Positions 42,381-51,691 of a stretch of 64,000 nucleotides of DNA are shown one piece after another. The stretch is from CAVVXX01 sp052389895 (GTDB lineage Bacteria; Pseudomonadota; Alphaproteobacteria; Micropepsales; Micropepsaceae). The notes beneath the pieces were generated by a model that saw only the letters and a program-made list of their open reading frames with translations, was not told where the DNA came from and did not search any database. Within the stretch, counting starts at the first letter, position 1. Each line of letters begins with the position of its first letter. The stretch covers positions 47,793 to 111,792 of the forward strand of contig JBQTHM010000002.1 of NCBI GenBank assembly GCA_052389895.1, written 5' to 3'. The position numbers were made by a program, and so were the translations under genes.

Positions 42381-43787
42381 ATGGCGATTTTTGCGGGCAC
42401 GCTAGGCGCCCTGAAATCCTATGCGCACCCGCGCGTGGCGGCCATGCTTGTGCTCGGGGCCTCCTGCGGTCTGCCGCTGCTCACGATTACCGGCACGCTC
42501 GCACTCTGGCTCACCGACAATCAGGTGTCGCTCACCGACATCGGACTGTTCGCTTATGCCGCGCTGCCCTATGCGCTGAAAATGGTATGGGCGCCGGTCC
42601 TCGACCAGGTGCGTCTGCCCGTTTTGCACCGCCTGCTGGGGCGCCGGCGCTCGTGGATTCTCGTCGCGCAACTGGGCGCCTTTCTCGCGCTTCTCGGTCT
42701 TTCCTTTTCCAATCCTTCCGAAAATCTTGCGCTGGTCGCGTTCTTCAGCCTGCTGCTGGGCTTTGCCGGCGCCAATCAGGACATTTCGGTCGACGCCTGG
42801 CGCATAGAAGTGGCGCCCAAGGAAGAACAGGGCGCAATGGTCGCCGCCTATCAGCTTGGCTACCGGCTTTCGGTGTTCGCCACGGGCGTGTTTGCGCTCT
42901 ACCTTGCGCAGTTCTTTTCCTGGCGCATTGGGCTGTTCTTTCTTGCGACGCTGATGCTGCTTGGCATCGGCGCGACGCTTTTTGCAAGGCGCACGGAGGA
43001 AAGATACGCGATTGCCGAAACCGGCGGGGTCGCAAAAAAACTTTCTTCGGTGGGCAAGATCGCGGCCGCTCTGACCTGGTTCTACGGGGCGGTGATCGCG
43101 CCCTTTGTCGATTTCTTCAATCGCCACGCCTGGACCGGATTGCTCGTGCTTGCGCTAATCGGCAGTTACCGGCTCCCGGATTTTGTCATGGGCACGATGG
43201 CGGGGCCGCTTTATCGAAAAGCGCTCGAGTTTACGCTGGTGGAGATCGGCACGATCGTGAAATTCATCGGCGTGTGGGTGACCATTGCGGGCGCCTTTAT
43301 CGGCGGTCTTTTTGTCGCCCGCTTCGGTGTGATGCGGCCCCTGTTTATCGGGCTCATTGCCGTCATGATCGGCAACCTTTCCTATGCCTGGCTCGCCACT
43401 AGGGGCCACGACACGGCGGCTCTTTCAATCGCGATCGGCATTGAAAATCTCGCAAGCGGATTCGCGGGCACCGTTCTCATCGCCTACATGTCGAGTCTTA
43501 CCAGCACCGCATTTACCGCCACGCAATACGCACTCTTCAGTTCGTTCTATGCGCTCCCGGGAAAATTGCTGGGCGGGCTTTCCGGCGTCTTTGTCGAGTG
43601 GCTTGCTGCCCACCGATCGTTCTTCGACGCGCTCTTTCCTTTTCTTGCCGCGCTGCCCGACAAGGTGGTGGGATTCGTGCCCTTTTTTGTCTTTACCGCC
43701 ATGGCGGGGATTCCCGCGCTCATTCTGTTGATCATCGTTTACCGGCTGGAAGGCGAACCTACTGCCGTCGGTGCAAAAGTCCGCTGA
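42381..43787 (+). CDS. ampG: AmpG-type muropeptide MFS permease
   Basis: 468 residues with about 12-14 membrane helices. AmpG imports anhydro-muropeptides from the periplasm for wall recycling. Motifs: LGASCGLPLLTITGTLALWL, LKMVWAPVLDQV, LLGRRRSWIL, NQDISVDAWRIE and TPTQFALF-like TATQYALFSS. Ten bases after the kinase gene, suggesting a shared transcript. Confidence 0.9.
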   Translation: MAIFAGTLGALKSYAHPRVAAMLVLGASCGLPLLTITGTLALWLTDNQVSLTDIGLFAYAALPYALKMVWAPVLDQVRLPVLHRLLGRRRSWILVAQLGAFLALLGLSFSNPSENLALVAFFSLLLGFAGANQDISVDAWRIEVAPKEEQGAMVAAYQLGYRLSVFATGVFALYLAQFFSWRIGLFFLATLMLLGIGATLFARRTEERYAIAETGGVAKKLSSVGKIAAALTWFYGAVIAPFVDFFNRHAWTGLLVLALIGSYRLPDFVMGTMAGPLYRKALEFTLVEIGTIVKFIGVWVTIAGAFIGGLFVARFGVMRPLFIGLIAVMIGNLSYAWLATRGHDTAALSIAIGIENLASGFAGTVLIAYMSSLTSTAFTATQYALFSSFYALPGKLLGGLSGVFVEWLAAHRSFFDALFPFLAALPDKVVGFVPFFVFTAMAGIPALILLIIVYRLEGEPTAVGAKVR

Positions 43788-43876
43788 TTGCATGAGCGGG
43801 CGTTCAGGGGTAAAATTTCTCTTTGCTTTCCGGGCGTTTGGCTTGAGGCCGCGCCCCCGAAAAGGAACGCACAATC

Positions 43877-44719
43877 TTGGTCCATGTGCTTGAACCAAGC
43901 TCGCTAGCGGGCCGCGCCATTCATTGGCCGGTGCTGGGTGTTTCCGGCCTGCTCGAATTGCGCATCGCGGAAACGGAATCGGAAATCGAGGCCGCGCAAA
44001 AGCTGCGCTACCGCGTCTTCTACGAAGAGATGTCGGCGATCCCGACACCCGAGATGCGCGCGGAGCAGCGCGATTTCGACCGCTACGATTCCTTCTGCGA
44101 TCATCTTCTTGTCGTCGATCACGGCGTGCGCGACGAAAACGGCGAAGCGCTTGTTGTGGCCACGTACCGCCTGCTGCGCGGCGACATCGCGGCGAAGCAC
44201 GGCGGCTTCTATAGCGCCGGCGAATACGACATCGCGCCCATCATCGGAGCTTGCGGGCTCAGTTCGCGTCTGCTCGAACTTGGCCGTTCCTGCGTGCTCA
44301 AGAGTTATCGCTCGCGCTCGGTGACGATGCAGCTTTTGTGGCGCGGCATTCTTGCCTATTTCGAGCGCCATGAAATCGCGCTTATGTTCGGTTGCGGCTC
44401 GCTTCCGGGCACCGATCCCGAGGCGCTCAAGCTGCCGCTTTCCTATCTCTATCATTTCCACCTCGCGCCGGAGGGCGTACGCGTGCGCGCGCTTCCCCAT
44501 CTCCATGTCGAAATGAACCGCATGGCGAAAGGTGCCATCGACGAAAAGGAAGCGCTGCGCGCCCTGCCGCCGCTCATCAAGGGTTACGTGCGCGCGGGCG
44601 CATATGTGGGCGATGGCGCCGTCATCGACCGCCAGTTCGGCACCACGGACGTGTTGATCCACTTCCCCGTCTCGCGCATTGACCCGCGCTGGCGCGAGCA
44701 TTTTCAGCGCCGTATGTAA
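43877..44719 (+). CDS. olsB: L-ornithine N(alpha)-acyltransferase OlsB-like (GNAT fold)
   Basis: 280 residues. Strong likeness to rhizobial OlsB along its length: EIEAAQKLRYRVFYEEM, DSFCDHLLVVD, GFYSAGEYDI, LELGRSCVL, GCGSLPGTDPE, ALPPLIKGYVRAGAYVGDGA and TTDVLIHFPV. OlsB makes lyso-ornithine lipid from ornithine and 3-hydroxyacyl-ACP, the first step to phosphorus-free ornithine lipids used under phosphate limitation. The partner OlsA is not adjacent. Start is TTG 43877 (AAAGGAACG upstream) or GTG 43886. No Pho box is evident in the 89-bp upstream gap. Confidence 0.87.
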   Translation: MVHVLEPSSLAGRAIHWPVLGVSGLLELRIAETESEIEAAQKLRYRVFYEEMSAIPTPEMRAEQRDFDRYDSFCDHLLVVDHGVRDENGEALVVATYRLLRGDIAAKHGGFYSAGEYDIAPIIGACGLSSRLLELGRSCVLKSYRSRSVTMQLLWRGILAYFERHEIALMFGCGSLPGTDPEALKLPLSYLYHFHLAPEGVRVRALPHLHVEMNRMAKGAIDEKEALRALPPLIKGYVRAGAYVGDGAVIDRQFGTTDVLIHFPVSRIDPRWREHFQRRM

Positions 44720-44721
44720 AA

Positions 44722-45639
44722 CTAGCGCGAGCGCGCCCTCGGGTGGGCGGCTTCATAAACCGCTAATACGCGCTTTGTTTCGACTTCGGTGTATTTCTGC
44801 GTGGTGGAAAGCGAGGCGTGGCCCAGCAGTTCCTGGATCGCGCGCAGATCGCCGCCATGCTGCAATAGGTGCGTGGCGAAGGAATGGCGTAGCGCATGCG
44901 GCGTCGCGCTTTCAGGCAAGCCGAGCCGTCCGCGCAGGCGCTGCATAAGCGCTTGCGCATCGCGCGCGCTCATGGCCTTGCCGCGCCGCGAAACGAACAG
45001 CGGTCCGTTGCGCTCGAGCTGAAAAGGGCATGACGCCACATAGCGGTCCGTCGCTTCACGCACGATCGCAAGCACGGGCACAGCGCGCTCCTTGCCACCC
45101 TTGCCCAGGATGGTGAGCATTTCCCCCAAGGGTGCGTCGCCGCGGCGCAAACTAAGCGCCTCCGAAATGCGCAACCCCGTGCCGTAAAGCAGTGTGACGA
45201 GCGCCGCATCGCGGGCGGCGAGCCAGGGCGTCTTCTCCCGGCCGGCTTCTTCAATCGCGCGTTCCGCATCTGCCTCGCTGAGTGGCCTGGGAAGAGTGCG
45301 GGGGAGCCTGGGCGTGCGAACCGCGCGCGCGGCGGCGCCCTCGGCCAGCTCCTCGCGTTCCAGGTAGCGGAAGAAGGATCGTATGGCGGCCAACGCGCGC
45401 TGCACGCCGCGGGCGCCGAGATTTTCGGCGCGGCGCTGCGTGAGAAAGGCGCGGATATCCGCGGGCTTGAGCGCCCGCAGGATGGCAAGCGTCACCCGCC
45501 GGCCTTTGTGCGATTCCAGAAAACGCAGAAAACGCCTGGCGTCGTCGCCATAGGCGCGCAGCGTGTGCGCACTTGCACGCCGCTCGTGACGAAGCCCCGC
45601 AAGCCAGGCTTGGATCAGCTCCTCGGCGGATCGAGCCAT
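44722..45639 (-). CDS. xerC: tyrosine recombinase XerC
   Basis: Resolves chromosome dimers at dif with XerD and FtsK. 305 residues: SAM-like N-terminal domain (SAHTLRAYGDDARRFLRFLE) and catalytic domain with Arg in GTGLRISEALSL, Lys in LGKGGKERAVPV, the HxLRHSFATHLL box, the late His in LLGHASLSTTQKY, and the nucleophilic Tyr in that same segment. It overlaps the upstream DUF484 gene by 25 bases, the usual arrangement. Confidence 0.95.
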   Translation of the reverse strand: MARSAEELIQAWLAGLRHERRASAHTLRAYGDDARRFLRFLESHKGRRVTLAILRALKPADIRAFLTQRRAENLGARGVQRALAAIRSFFRYLEREELAEGAAARAVRTPRLPRTLPRPLSEADAERAIEEAGREKTPWLAARDAALVTLLYGTGLRISEALSLRRGDAPLGEMLTILGKGGKERAVPVLAIVREATDRYVASCPFQLERNGPLFVSRRGKAMSARDAQALMQRLRGRLGLPESATPHALRHSFATHLLQHGGDLRAIQELLGHASLSTTQKYTEVETKRVLAVYEAAHPRARSR

Positions 45640-46310
45640 GCGGCAAACATGCGTTCGAGCGCGCGCACGAAAAAGGCGATTTCGCGCGTCTCGGCTTCGT
45701 CCTCGAATCTTCCATCGGCGGCAGTGGCGACCGTGAACACGGCGGGCGGCCCGCCCACGCCGACCCCAAGCCGGAAGATGGCCACGCTCTGCAACCCGCC
45801 CAGGGTTCCACCGAACAGCGAATCATGGTTGCCCCGTAAAACCGCCCCGATCGCATCGGTACCGATGAGCGAATCGATCAGTCCGCGCGGAATAAGACGT
45901 ATTCCGTCGGCGCCGGGAAGAAGCGTCGTCTCGCATTCGATGGCGAGCGAAACGCGTTCGGCCGACAGCGCGGGCGCGGCGCCAAGCGCAATCGCCACCA
46001 CCTCTTCGAAATTTGCAGCAGAAATCAGTTCGAGCGTGAGCCCCCGCACGCCTTCACGCACGGCACTGACCAGCTCCGCTCTCTTTTTCAGCCGGTCGCA
46101 TTCGGCCGCAAGCACCGCATTTTCGGCGCGCAGCTTTTCGATGACGTAATACTGGAAGTCGCGCACGTTACCCTGGCCCGCGAAGCGTTCTGGCAGAAGC
46201 AGCGAGAGCAGCTCGGCGTCGTCGGCAACCTGCTCGCGGTGCAGGCGCAAATACGCTTTCACCGCTTCTGCAGCAGCCTTGGCATGGGCCAGATTTTGAG
46301 CGCGTTTCAT
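45615..46310 (-). CDS. DUF484 family GAF-like protein
   Basis: 231 residues. N-terminal helices (VKAYLRLHREQVADDAELL), VRDFQYYVIEKLRAENAVLAAEC coiled coil, then a GAF-like domain. DUF484 proteins are regularly found directly upstream of xerC, as here with a 25-bp overlap; function is unknown. ATG 46310 lies 2 bases after the transaldolase gene, so the three genes are probably one operon. Confidence 0.88.
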   Translation of the reverse strand: MKRAQNLAHAKAAAEAVKAYLRLHREQVADDAELLSLLLPERFAGQGNVRDFQYYVIEKLRAENAVLAAECDRLKKRAELVSAVREGVRGLTLELISAANFEEVVAIALGAAPALSAERVSLAIECETTLLPGADGIRLIPRGLIDSLIGTDAIGAVLRGNHDSLFGGTLGGLQSVAIFRLGVGVGGPPAVFTVATAADGRFEDEAETREIAFFVRALERMFAAWLDPPRS

Positions 46311-46312
46311 GG

Positions 46313-46969
46313 CTATTCCAGAATGCTCTGCCCTGCTTTCTTCCAGTCTTCGAGGAAGGCTGCGAGACCCTTGTCGGTAAGCGGATGCTGGATCAGAGAG
46401 CGGAAGACGGCGGGGGGAAGCGTTGCCACGTCGGCGCCTGCCAGCGCCGCGTCGCGCACATGGGTGACGTTGCGGATAGAAGCGGCGAGAATTTGGGTCT
46501 TGAATCCGTAGTTTCGATAAATCGTGCGGATCTCCCGGATTAGCGCCATGCCGTCCTGGCCCGCGTCATAAAGCCTCCCGATGAAAGGTGAAATGAACAT
46601 TGCGCCGGATTCGGCGGCCAGCATCGCCTGCACCGGCTGAAAGCACAGGGTCACGTTGACCGTGTGGCCGTCGCCCGCAAGCGCGCGGCACGCCTTCAAG
46701 CCGTCCCAGGTGAGCGGCACCTTGATGGCGATGTTTTTCGCCACGCGCGCGAGCCGCTTTCCTTCCGCGATCATTTTTTCCGATTCCAGCGCGGTTACCT
46801 CCGCGCTGATGGGTCCCGGCACAAGCGTGCAGATTTTTTCAAGCGCCTGGAGGAAAGGCTGTCCGGTTTTCGCGGCGAGCGAGGGATTGGTGGTGATTCC
46901 CGCAACCAGACCCGTCCGCGCAAGCTCGGTGATTTCCTTGAAGTCGGCCGTATCGAGAAAGAGTTTCAT
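46313..46969 (-). CDS. fsa: fructose-6-phosphate aldolase/transaldolase (TalC type)
   Basis: 218 residues, the short transaldolase class. Schiff-base Lys in KNIAIKVPLT near residue 85, MKLFLDTADFKEI at the start, GITTNPSLAAKTG, and FISPFIGRLYDAG. Short enzymes of this class are either transaldolases or fructose-6-phosphate aldolases; sequence alone does not separate them. First gene of an operon with DUF484 and xerC, divergent from priA. Confidence 0.92.
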   Translation of the reverse strand: MKLFLDTADFKEITELARTGLVAGITTNPSLAAKTGQPFLQALEKICTLVPGPISAEVTALESEKMIAEGKRLARVAKNIAIKVPLTWDGLKACRALAGDGHTVNVTLCFQPVQAMLAAESGAMFISPFIGRLYDAGQDGMALIREIRTIYRNYGFKTQILAASIRNVTHVRDAALAGADVATLPPAVFRSLIQHPLTDKGLAAFLEDWKKAGQSILE

Positions 46970-47011
46970 CCGCCTGCTTGACCCGTTTGTAGCGCGCGCG
47001 AAAGTGTAGCC

Positions 47012-49213
47012 ATGGCGGAACCAGCCTTGAAGACGGCGGCGGTTGCAGAACTGGGGACAGAAACGGCGCGTGTTTCTGTGCTTCTGCCGCTGCCCTTGAC
47101 CGGCCCCTATGATTACGCCTTGCCCAAAGGTGTGGTTCCGGCTCGCGGCGCACTTGTGCGCGCGCCCCTGGGAAAGCGCGAGCTTGTCGGCGTCGTTTGG
47201 GGCGCGCCCGAAGGTGTGGCGGAAAAGAAACTGCGCGAAGCCGTTCTAGCCGGGGACGCGCGATTGCCGCGAGCTCTGCTCGATTTCATCGCCTGGGTGG
47301 CGCGCTACACGCTGGCCCCGCCTGGTTCCGTGCTGGCGCTCAGTTTGCGCGTGCTGGCCGCGTTCGCTCCTGAAACGCCGCGCCAGGCGTTCAAACTCGG
47401 AAGCAAGAAGCCGGCGCGGTTGACGGAAGCACGCGCGCGCGCGTTGAGTCTGATGCAAGACGGGCTTGCGCGCAGCGCGTCAGAAATTGCGCGCGAGGCG
47501 GCGGTAACGCCGTCTGTCGTACGCGCGCTTGCCGGTCAGGGCGCACTGCTTCGCGTTTCGCTTCCAGAATTCGCGCCATTGCCTGTTCCGGACGCGGATC
47601 ACGACGCCGTCGTCCTAAGCCCGGATCAGGCGCGCGCCGCGCAGCATTTGCGCGAAGCCGTGAAGGCCAAGGAGTTTTCCGCGAGCCTGCTCGATGGCGT
47701 GACGGGATCGGGGAAAACGGAAACCTATTTCGAGGCGGTGGCGGAAGCGCTCGCGCAGGGCCGCCAGGGGCTTATTCTGCTTCCCGAGATTGCGCTCACC
47801 GTGCAGTTCTTGGATCGCTTCGCAAGCCGCTTCGGCTGCCGGCCCGTCGAGTGGCATTCCGATCTCACCGGGCGCGAGCGCAGGCACGCCTATCGCGCGG
47901 TTCTTTCCGGCGAGGCGCGCGTGGTTGCGGGCGCGCGTTCCGCACTGTTTCTTCCTTTTGCCGAGCTCGGCCTCATCGTCGTCGATGAGGAACACGAACA
48001 GGCTTACAAGCAGGAAGAGGGCGTCATCTACCACGCGCGCGACATGGCGGTGGTGCGCGCGCGCATCGAGAACTGCCCGGTAGTGCTTGTTTCCGCCACG
48101 CCGTCGCTTGAGACCTACGTCAACGCGCGCGCGGGCCGCTACGAATGGCTGAGGCTCTCGCGCCGCCATGGCGCGGCCTCGATGCCGGAGGTGCGGCTCG
48201 TCGATCTGCGCCAGCACCGCGAGCCGGGGCAGTGGATTGCACCGCCGTTGCGCGACGCGCTTCGCGAAACGATTTCGTCGGGCGAACAGGCGCTGCTTTT
48301 TTTGAATCGCCGCGGCTATGCGCCGCTCACCTTGTGCGCCGCCTGCGGTCACAAGGAGACCTGCCGCAATTGTTCCGCCTGGCTGGTCGAGCACCGCTAC
48401 CGCGGGCGGCTCATCTGCCATCACTGCGGATTCGAATCGGATCCCCCGCAACGATGCCCGCAATGCGGCGCGGAAAAATCGCTGGTCGCCTGCGGACCGG
48501 GCGTGGAGCGCGTGGCCGAGGAATTCCGCAGCGCCTTTCCCGATGCCCGCATGGCGGTGGCCTCGAGCGACACGATGGAAACGCCCCGCGCCATCCAGGC
48601 CGCCATCACCGCCATGGCCAAACATGAAATCGACGTGCTGATCGGCACCCAGATCGTGGCCAAGGGCCACCACTTTCCTCAGCTGACGCTTGCAGGCGTC
48701 ATTGATGCCGATCTCGGCGGCGCCGCCGGCGATCCCCGCGCGGCAGAACGAAGCTTCCAGCTGCTGCATCAGGTGGCGGGGCGCGCAGGGCGGGCAGAGA
48801 AGCCGGGGCTGGTTCTTATCCAGACACGCAATCCGGATGATCCCGTGATGCGCGCGCTGGCCTCGGGCGACCGCGACGCGTTTCTGGAGGAAGAGGCGCA
48901 CATGCGCGAGCGCGCGGGTGCGCCCCCCTACGGGCGGCTGGTTTCGCTGATCCTTGCGGGGGCCGATGCCGAGCGCGTCCGCGCGGCCTCGCGGGCTTTG
49001 GCCGCCGCCGCGCCCAAGGCGAAGGGCGTGACCGTCTGGGGGCCTTCGCCCGCTTTCTATCAGGTGCTTCGCGGCCGCACGCGGGAACGGTTGCTGGTGC
49101 AGGCCGAACGCAACATCGATGCCCAGGCCTATATGCGTGCCTGGCTGGCTTTGGTGAAGATTCCCTCCGGCGTGCGGCTTACCATCGACGTAGACCCGAT
49201 CAGCTTTTTCTGA
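47012..49213 (+). CDS. priA: primosomal protein N' (PriA helicase)
   Basis: Restarts collapsed replication forks. 733 residues: 3' DNA-binding domain (VSVLLPLPLTGPYDYALP), Walker A GVTGSGKTE near 229, DEEH box VVDEEHEQAYKQEE near 323, a double zinc-binding insert near 440-485 (CAACGHKETCRNC, CHHCG, CPQCG), and helicase motifs GTQIVAKGHHFP and QVAGRAGR. The stop abuts the convergent 64-residue membrane protein gene with no spacer. Confidence 0.96.
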   Translation: MAEPALKTAAVAELGTETARVSVLLPLPLTGPYDYALPKGVVPARGALVRAPLGKRELVGVVWGAPEGVAEKKLREAVLAGDARLPRALLDFIAWVARYTLAPPGSVLALSLRVLAAFAPETPRQAFKLGSKKPARLTEARARALSLMQDGLARSASEIAREAAVTPSVVRALAGQGALLRVSLPEFAPLPVPDADHDAVVLSPDQARAAQHLREAVKAKEFSASLLDGVTGSGKTETYFEAVAEALAQGRQGLILLPEIALTVQFLDRFASRFGCRPVEWHSDLTGRERRHAYRAVLSGEARVVAGARSALFLPFAELGLIVVDEEHEQAYKQEEGVIYHARDMAVVRARIENCPVVLVSATPSLETYVNARAGRYEWLRLSRRHGAASMPEVRLVDLRQHREPGQWIAPPLRDALRETISSGEQALLFLNRRGYAPLTLCAACGHKETCRNCSAWLVEHRYRGRLICHHCGFESDPPQRCPQCGAEKSLVACGPGVERVAEEFRSAFPDARMAVASSDTMETPRAIQAAITAMAKHEIDVLIGTQIVAKGHHFPQLTLAGVIDADLGGAAGDPRAAERSFQLLHQVAGRAGRAEKPGLVLIQTRNPDDPVMRALASGDRDAFLEEEAHMRERAGAPPYGRLVSLILAGADAERVRAASRALAAAAPKAKGVTVWGPSPAFYQVLRGRTRERLLVQAERNIDAQAYMRAWLALVKIPSGVRLTIDVDPISFF

Positions 49214-49408
49214 TCAGCGCGTGCCGAAATAGAGCACCGCCATGATGATGACGATGGCGATGAACTGGGCCAGCACGCGGTAGCGCATCAGCCGGTTGGA
49301 CCATTTGCGGGAAAACTCGCCGCCGATGAACATGGTGCTGATGCCGGCTATCAGCACGATGGCCACGGCGGCAAGCGCAATGGCGACGAGAATCTGACCG
49401 CCGGTCAT
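49214..49408 (-). CDS. twin transmembrane protein (HIG1-like), 64 residues
   Basis: Two membrane helices (about 5-26 and 44-61) joined by a charged loop FIGGEFSRKWSNRLMRYRVLAQF. The RxxNxxMRxRVxxQ-type pattern resembles the HIG1 (hypoxia-induced gene 1) domain of mitochondrial cytochrome c oxidase assembly factors. Role in bacteria unknown; a link to respiratory complexes is an inference. Confidence 0.8.
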   Translation of the reverse strand: MTGGQILVAIALAAVAIVLIAGISTMFIGGEFSRKWSNRLMRYRVLAQFIAIVIIMAVLYFGTR

Positions 49409-49477
49409 GGCCTTCCTTTTCGCGCGCGCCTTGGCGCGGGCAGTGTTACTCTATATCGGCGTAATATGGGAAACATC

Positions 49478-49921
49478 ATGCGCCTCATCGGACCTCTAGC
49501 CGCATTGCTGCTGCTGATGGGCTCGGCGCACGCGGCCGGCGTGGAGGTAACAGACGCCTGGGCGCGCGCCACGCCGGGCTCGTCCGAAAACGCCGCTGTT
49601 TATTTCACCCTGGCGAACAAGGCCGGCGTCGATGACACGCTGCTTAGCGCGGCGTCGCCCGCCGCCGAAACGGCCGAACTGCATCGAACGGTGACGGCAG
49701 GCGGTATCAGCATCATGGAGCAAAGCAAGGGTGTGCGGCTTGAGGCGGGCGCCACCATACGCTTTGCGCCGGGCGGCCTTCATCTCATGCTGATGAAACT
49801 GAAAAAGCCGTTGAAAGAGGGCGACAAAATCACCGTCACGTTAGATTTTGAAAAGGCGGGAGCCGTAACAACAGAAGTGCCCGTATTGGGCGCCGCTTCC
49901 ATGGGTCCGCGCGGCGATTAG
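49478..49921 (+). CDS. periplasmic copper chaperone PCu(A)C
   Basis: 147 residues. Signal peptide ending GSAHAA, then the PCuAC domain with the complete copper motif H-x10-M-x21-H-x-M (AELHRTVTAGG...ISIM, GGLHLM). It delivers Cu(I) to the CuA centre of cytochrome oxidase. ATG 49478 has GGGAAA upstream; ATG 49466 would add four residues. Divergent from the HIG1-like gene. Confidence 0.93.
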   Translation: MRLIGPLAALLLLMGSAHAAGVEVTDAWARATPGSSENAAVYFTLANKAGVDDTLLSAASPAAETAELHRTVTAGGISIMEQSKGVRLEAGATIRFAPGGLHLMLMKLKKPLKEGDKITVTLDFEKAGAVTTEVPVLGAASMGPRGD

Positions 49922-49976
49922 GGAACCTCACGCCGGTCTCAGCTTGCCTCGCCTGTATGCGGGACAGCCGTTCGCC

Positions 49977-50456
49977 TTACGCGCGCTGGCACCAGGAGCT
50001 GCGCCTGCCGCCGCGATAGGGCCGCACCAGCCCTTGCGCGATCATCGCGCCCGCGATGTCGCCATCGCGGTCCGAAACGCTTGCGCGCACGCGTCCGCCG
50101 TATTTGTCGTACGCCACACGAGAAAGCGTGACTTGTGCGCCCTCGATGCGCCGGGCGAGGAAGGCGCGCGCGGCGAGCGCGCGCTCGCGTTCTTCCGCGC
50201 ATTCGCTTTTCAGTTCCGGCGCGTCCACACCGTCGATGCGCACGCGCACATTCACCGATTGCTCGAGCCAGATGGTGGCCGTCACCTCGATTGTGTCGCC
50301 GTCCAGCACGCGTTCGACGCGGGCGCTGACGGGCCCGGCAAACGCCGCCGCCGCGAGCTGCTCGCCCGGGCCGCCCGGCGCGGCGGCGGCGAGCACGAGT
50401 GCTCCAGCGACGCCCAGTGAGCCAAGGGCGCGGACTGCCAGCATGGGTTGAAACAT
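49977..50456 (-). CDS. secreted staphylococcal-nuclease-like (thermonuclease) protein
   Basis: 159 residues. Hydrophobic N-terminal signal ending near AFAG, then a compact SNase fold with VLDGDTIEV, RIDGVDAPELK and KYGGRVRASV. Catalytic Arg/Glu/Asp positions appear largely conserved. Probably exported; the natural substrate may be DNA or RNA. ATG 50444 is a possible shorter start. Confidence 0.85.
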   Translation of the reverse strand: MFQPMLAVRALGSLGVAGALVLAAAAPGGPGEQLAAAAFAGPVSARVERVLDGDTIEVTATIWLEQSVNVRVRIDGVDAPELKSECAEERERALAARAFLARRIEGAQVTLSRVAYDKYGGRVRASVSDRDGDIAGAMIAQGLVRPYRGGRRSSWCQRA

Positions 50457-50515
50457 CGCCGCTACGCGTTACAAAAGGAGAGTGATACAAAACGGGAACG
50501 AAGTCCAGAGAAGTC

Positions 50516-50692
50516 TCAGAAGTCCGTGGCGATCCCTTTACGCTCCCAGTCGCCATAGCGCGTAGGTTCGGGCCCATGCGCGCCGCCGATTTCCTTGGGC
50601 CGCGGATTGGCCTTGGCTTGCGCATCCGCGCGCTCGCGCCTCTCTTCGGCTTCCCTGATCGCGCGTCGGGCTTCGGGTGGCAGGCGGTTCAT
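50516..50692 (-). CDS. DUF1674 protein (SDHAF4-like succinate dehydrogenase assembly factor)
   Basis: 58 residues from ATG 50692 (69 from TTG 50725). The C-terminal signature PKEIGGAHGPEPTRYGDWER-KGIATDF is the DUF1674/SDHAF4 motif; the mitochondrial homologue helps mature flavinylated SdhA. The N-terminal half is charged and helical. In alphaproteobacteria it lies near htpX and rsmB as here. Confidence 0.88.
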   Translation of the reverse strand: MNRLPPEARRAIREAEERRERADAQAKANPRPKEIGGAHGPEPTRYGDWERKGIATDF

Positions 50693-50764
50693 TGTTGCAG
50701 CGGTCTTTCTTGAAGCAGGCGTCAATACGCCTACATAGATATCTCATCATATCGGAGGCGAAAG

Positions 50765-51637
50765 GTGAACGCATTCCGCACCGGGATTCTGATGGCCGCG
50801 CTTACCGGCATTTTCCTGGCCGTGGGATATTTTGTCGGCGGGGAAAGCGGCATGTTGATCGCTTTTGCGTTCGCGCTCGGGATGAATTTTTTCGCCTACT
50901 GGAATTCCGACAAGGTCGTTCTCTCCATGTATCGCGCACGCGAAGTGGACGAAACCTCCGCACCCCAGCTTGTCCGGATCGTGCGCCGCCTGTCCGAACA
51001 GGCGGGCATCCCCATGCCGCGCGTCTATGTTGCCGAAAACGCGCAGCCGAATGCTTTTGCCACCGGTCGCAATCCGGAGCACGCTGCGATCTGCGCGACC
51101 ACGGGCCTGCTTCAGCGCCTGAACGATGAGGAGCTCGCGGGGGTGCTCGCTCACGAGCTCAGCCACGTGAAGAACCGCGACACGCTGGTGATGACCATTA
51201 CGGCCACCATCGCGGGCGCCATCTCCATGCTCGCTTACTTCGCATTTTTCGCGGGCGGCCGGCGTGGCAGTCCGCTGGGCATCATCGGGGCGCTGCTCGT
51301 GTTCTTGCTTGCGCCGCTCGCCGCTGCGCTGGTGCAGATGGCGGTCAGCCGCACGCGCGAGTACGAAGCCGACCGCACCGGCGCGCTGCTTTCGGGGCGC
51401 CCGCTGTGGCTTGCCTCGGCGCTTCATCGCATCCACAACGCGGCGCAGCAGATCGACAACGTCCCGGCCGAACGCCATCCCGCCACGGCGCATATGTTCA
51501 TCATCAATCCGCTGCACGGCGGTATGGCGGGGCTCTTCGCCACCCATCCGCCGACGGAAGAGCGCGTCGCCCGGTTGCGGGCTATGGCCGCCGAAATGGG
51601 CCATGGTGCAAGCGCCGATCGCGGCCCCTGGGGCTGA
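50765..51637 (+). CDS. htpX: zinc metalloprotease HtpX
   Basis: 290-residue inner-membrane M48 protease for quality control of membrane proteins. Two N-terminal helices, zinc site VLAHELSHVKNRD near residue 130, two further helices (about 140-160, 172-195) and EYEADRTGA with the third ligand. GTG 50765 is preceded by GGAGGCGAAAG, an ideal ribosome site. Confidence 0.95.
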   Translation: MNAFRTGILMAALTGIFLAVGYFVGGESGMLIAFAFALGMNFFAYWNSDKVVLSMYRAREVDETSAPQLVRIVRRLSEQAGIPMPRVYVAENAQPNAFATGRNPEHAAICATTGLLQRLNDEELAGVLAHELSHVKNRDTLVMTITATIAGAISMLAYFAFFAGGRRGSPLGIIGALLVFLLAPLAAALVQMAVSRTREYEADRTGALLSGRPLWLASALHRIHNAAQQIDNVPAERHPATAHMFIINPLHGGMAGLFATHPPTEERVARLRAMAAEMGHGASADRGPWG

Positions 51638-51661
51638 CGGCTGACGGCTGGCGGCTGGCGC
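51634..51661. repeat. four imperfect 7-bp tandem repeats
   Basis: CTGACGG, CTGACGG, CTGGCGG, CTGGCGC follow one another starting at the end of htpX, covering the Shine-Dalgarno-distal part of the htpX-rsmB gap. No function is evident. Confidence 0.75.
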
Positions 51662-51691
51662 TGCGCGCGCCGCTCCTCTATTTGAGCGCGC

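Noticed and set aside
48425..48445. T-loop-like GGATTCGAATC suggesting a tRNA
   Set aside because: It lies in the zinc-finger coding part of priA and no cloverleaf can be drawn around it.
47615..48901. 428-codon open frame on the minus strand
   Set aside because: It lies wholly antisense to priA, whose helicase motifs are complete; the translation is Arg/Ala/His-rich with no family features, as expected for a GC-rich shadow frame.
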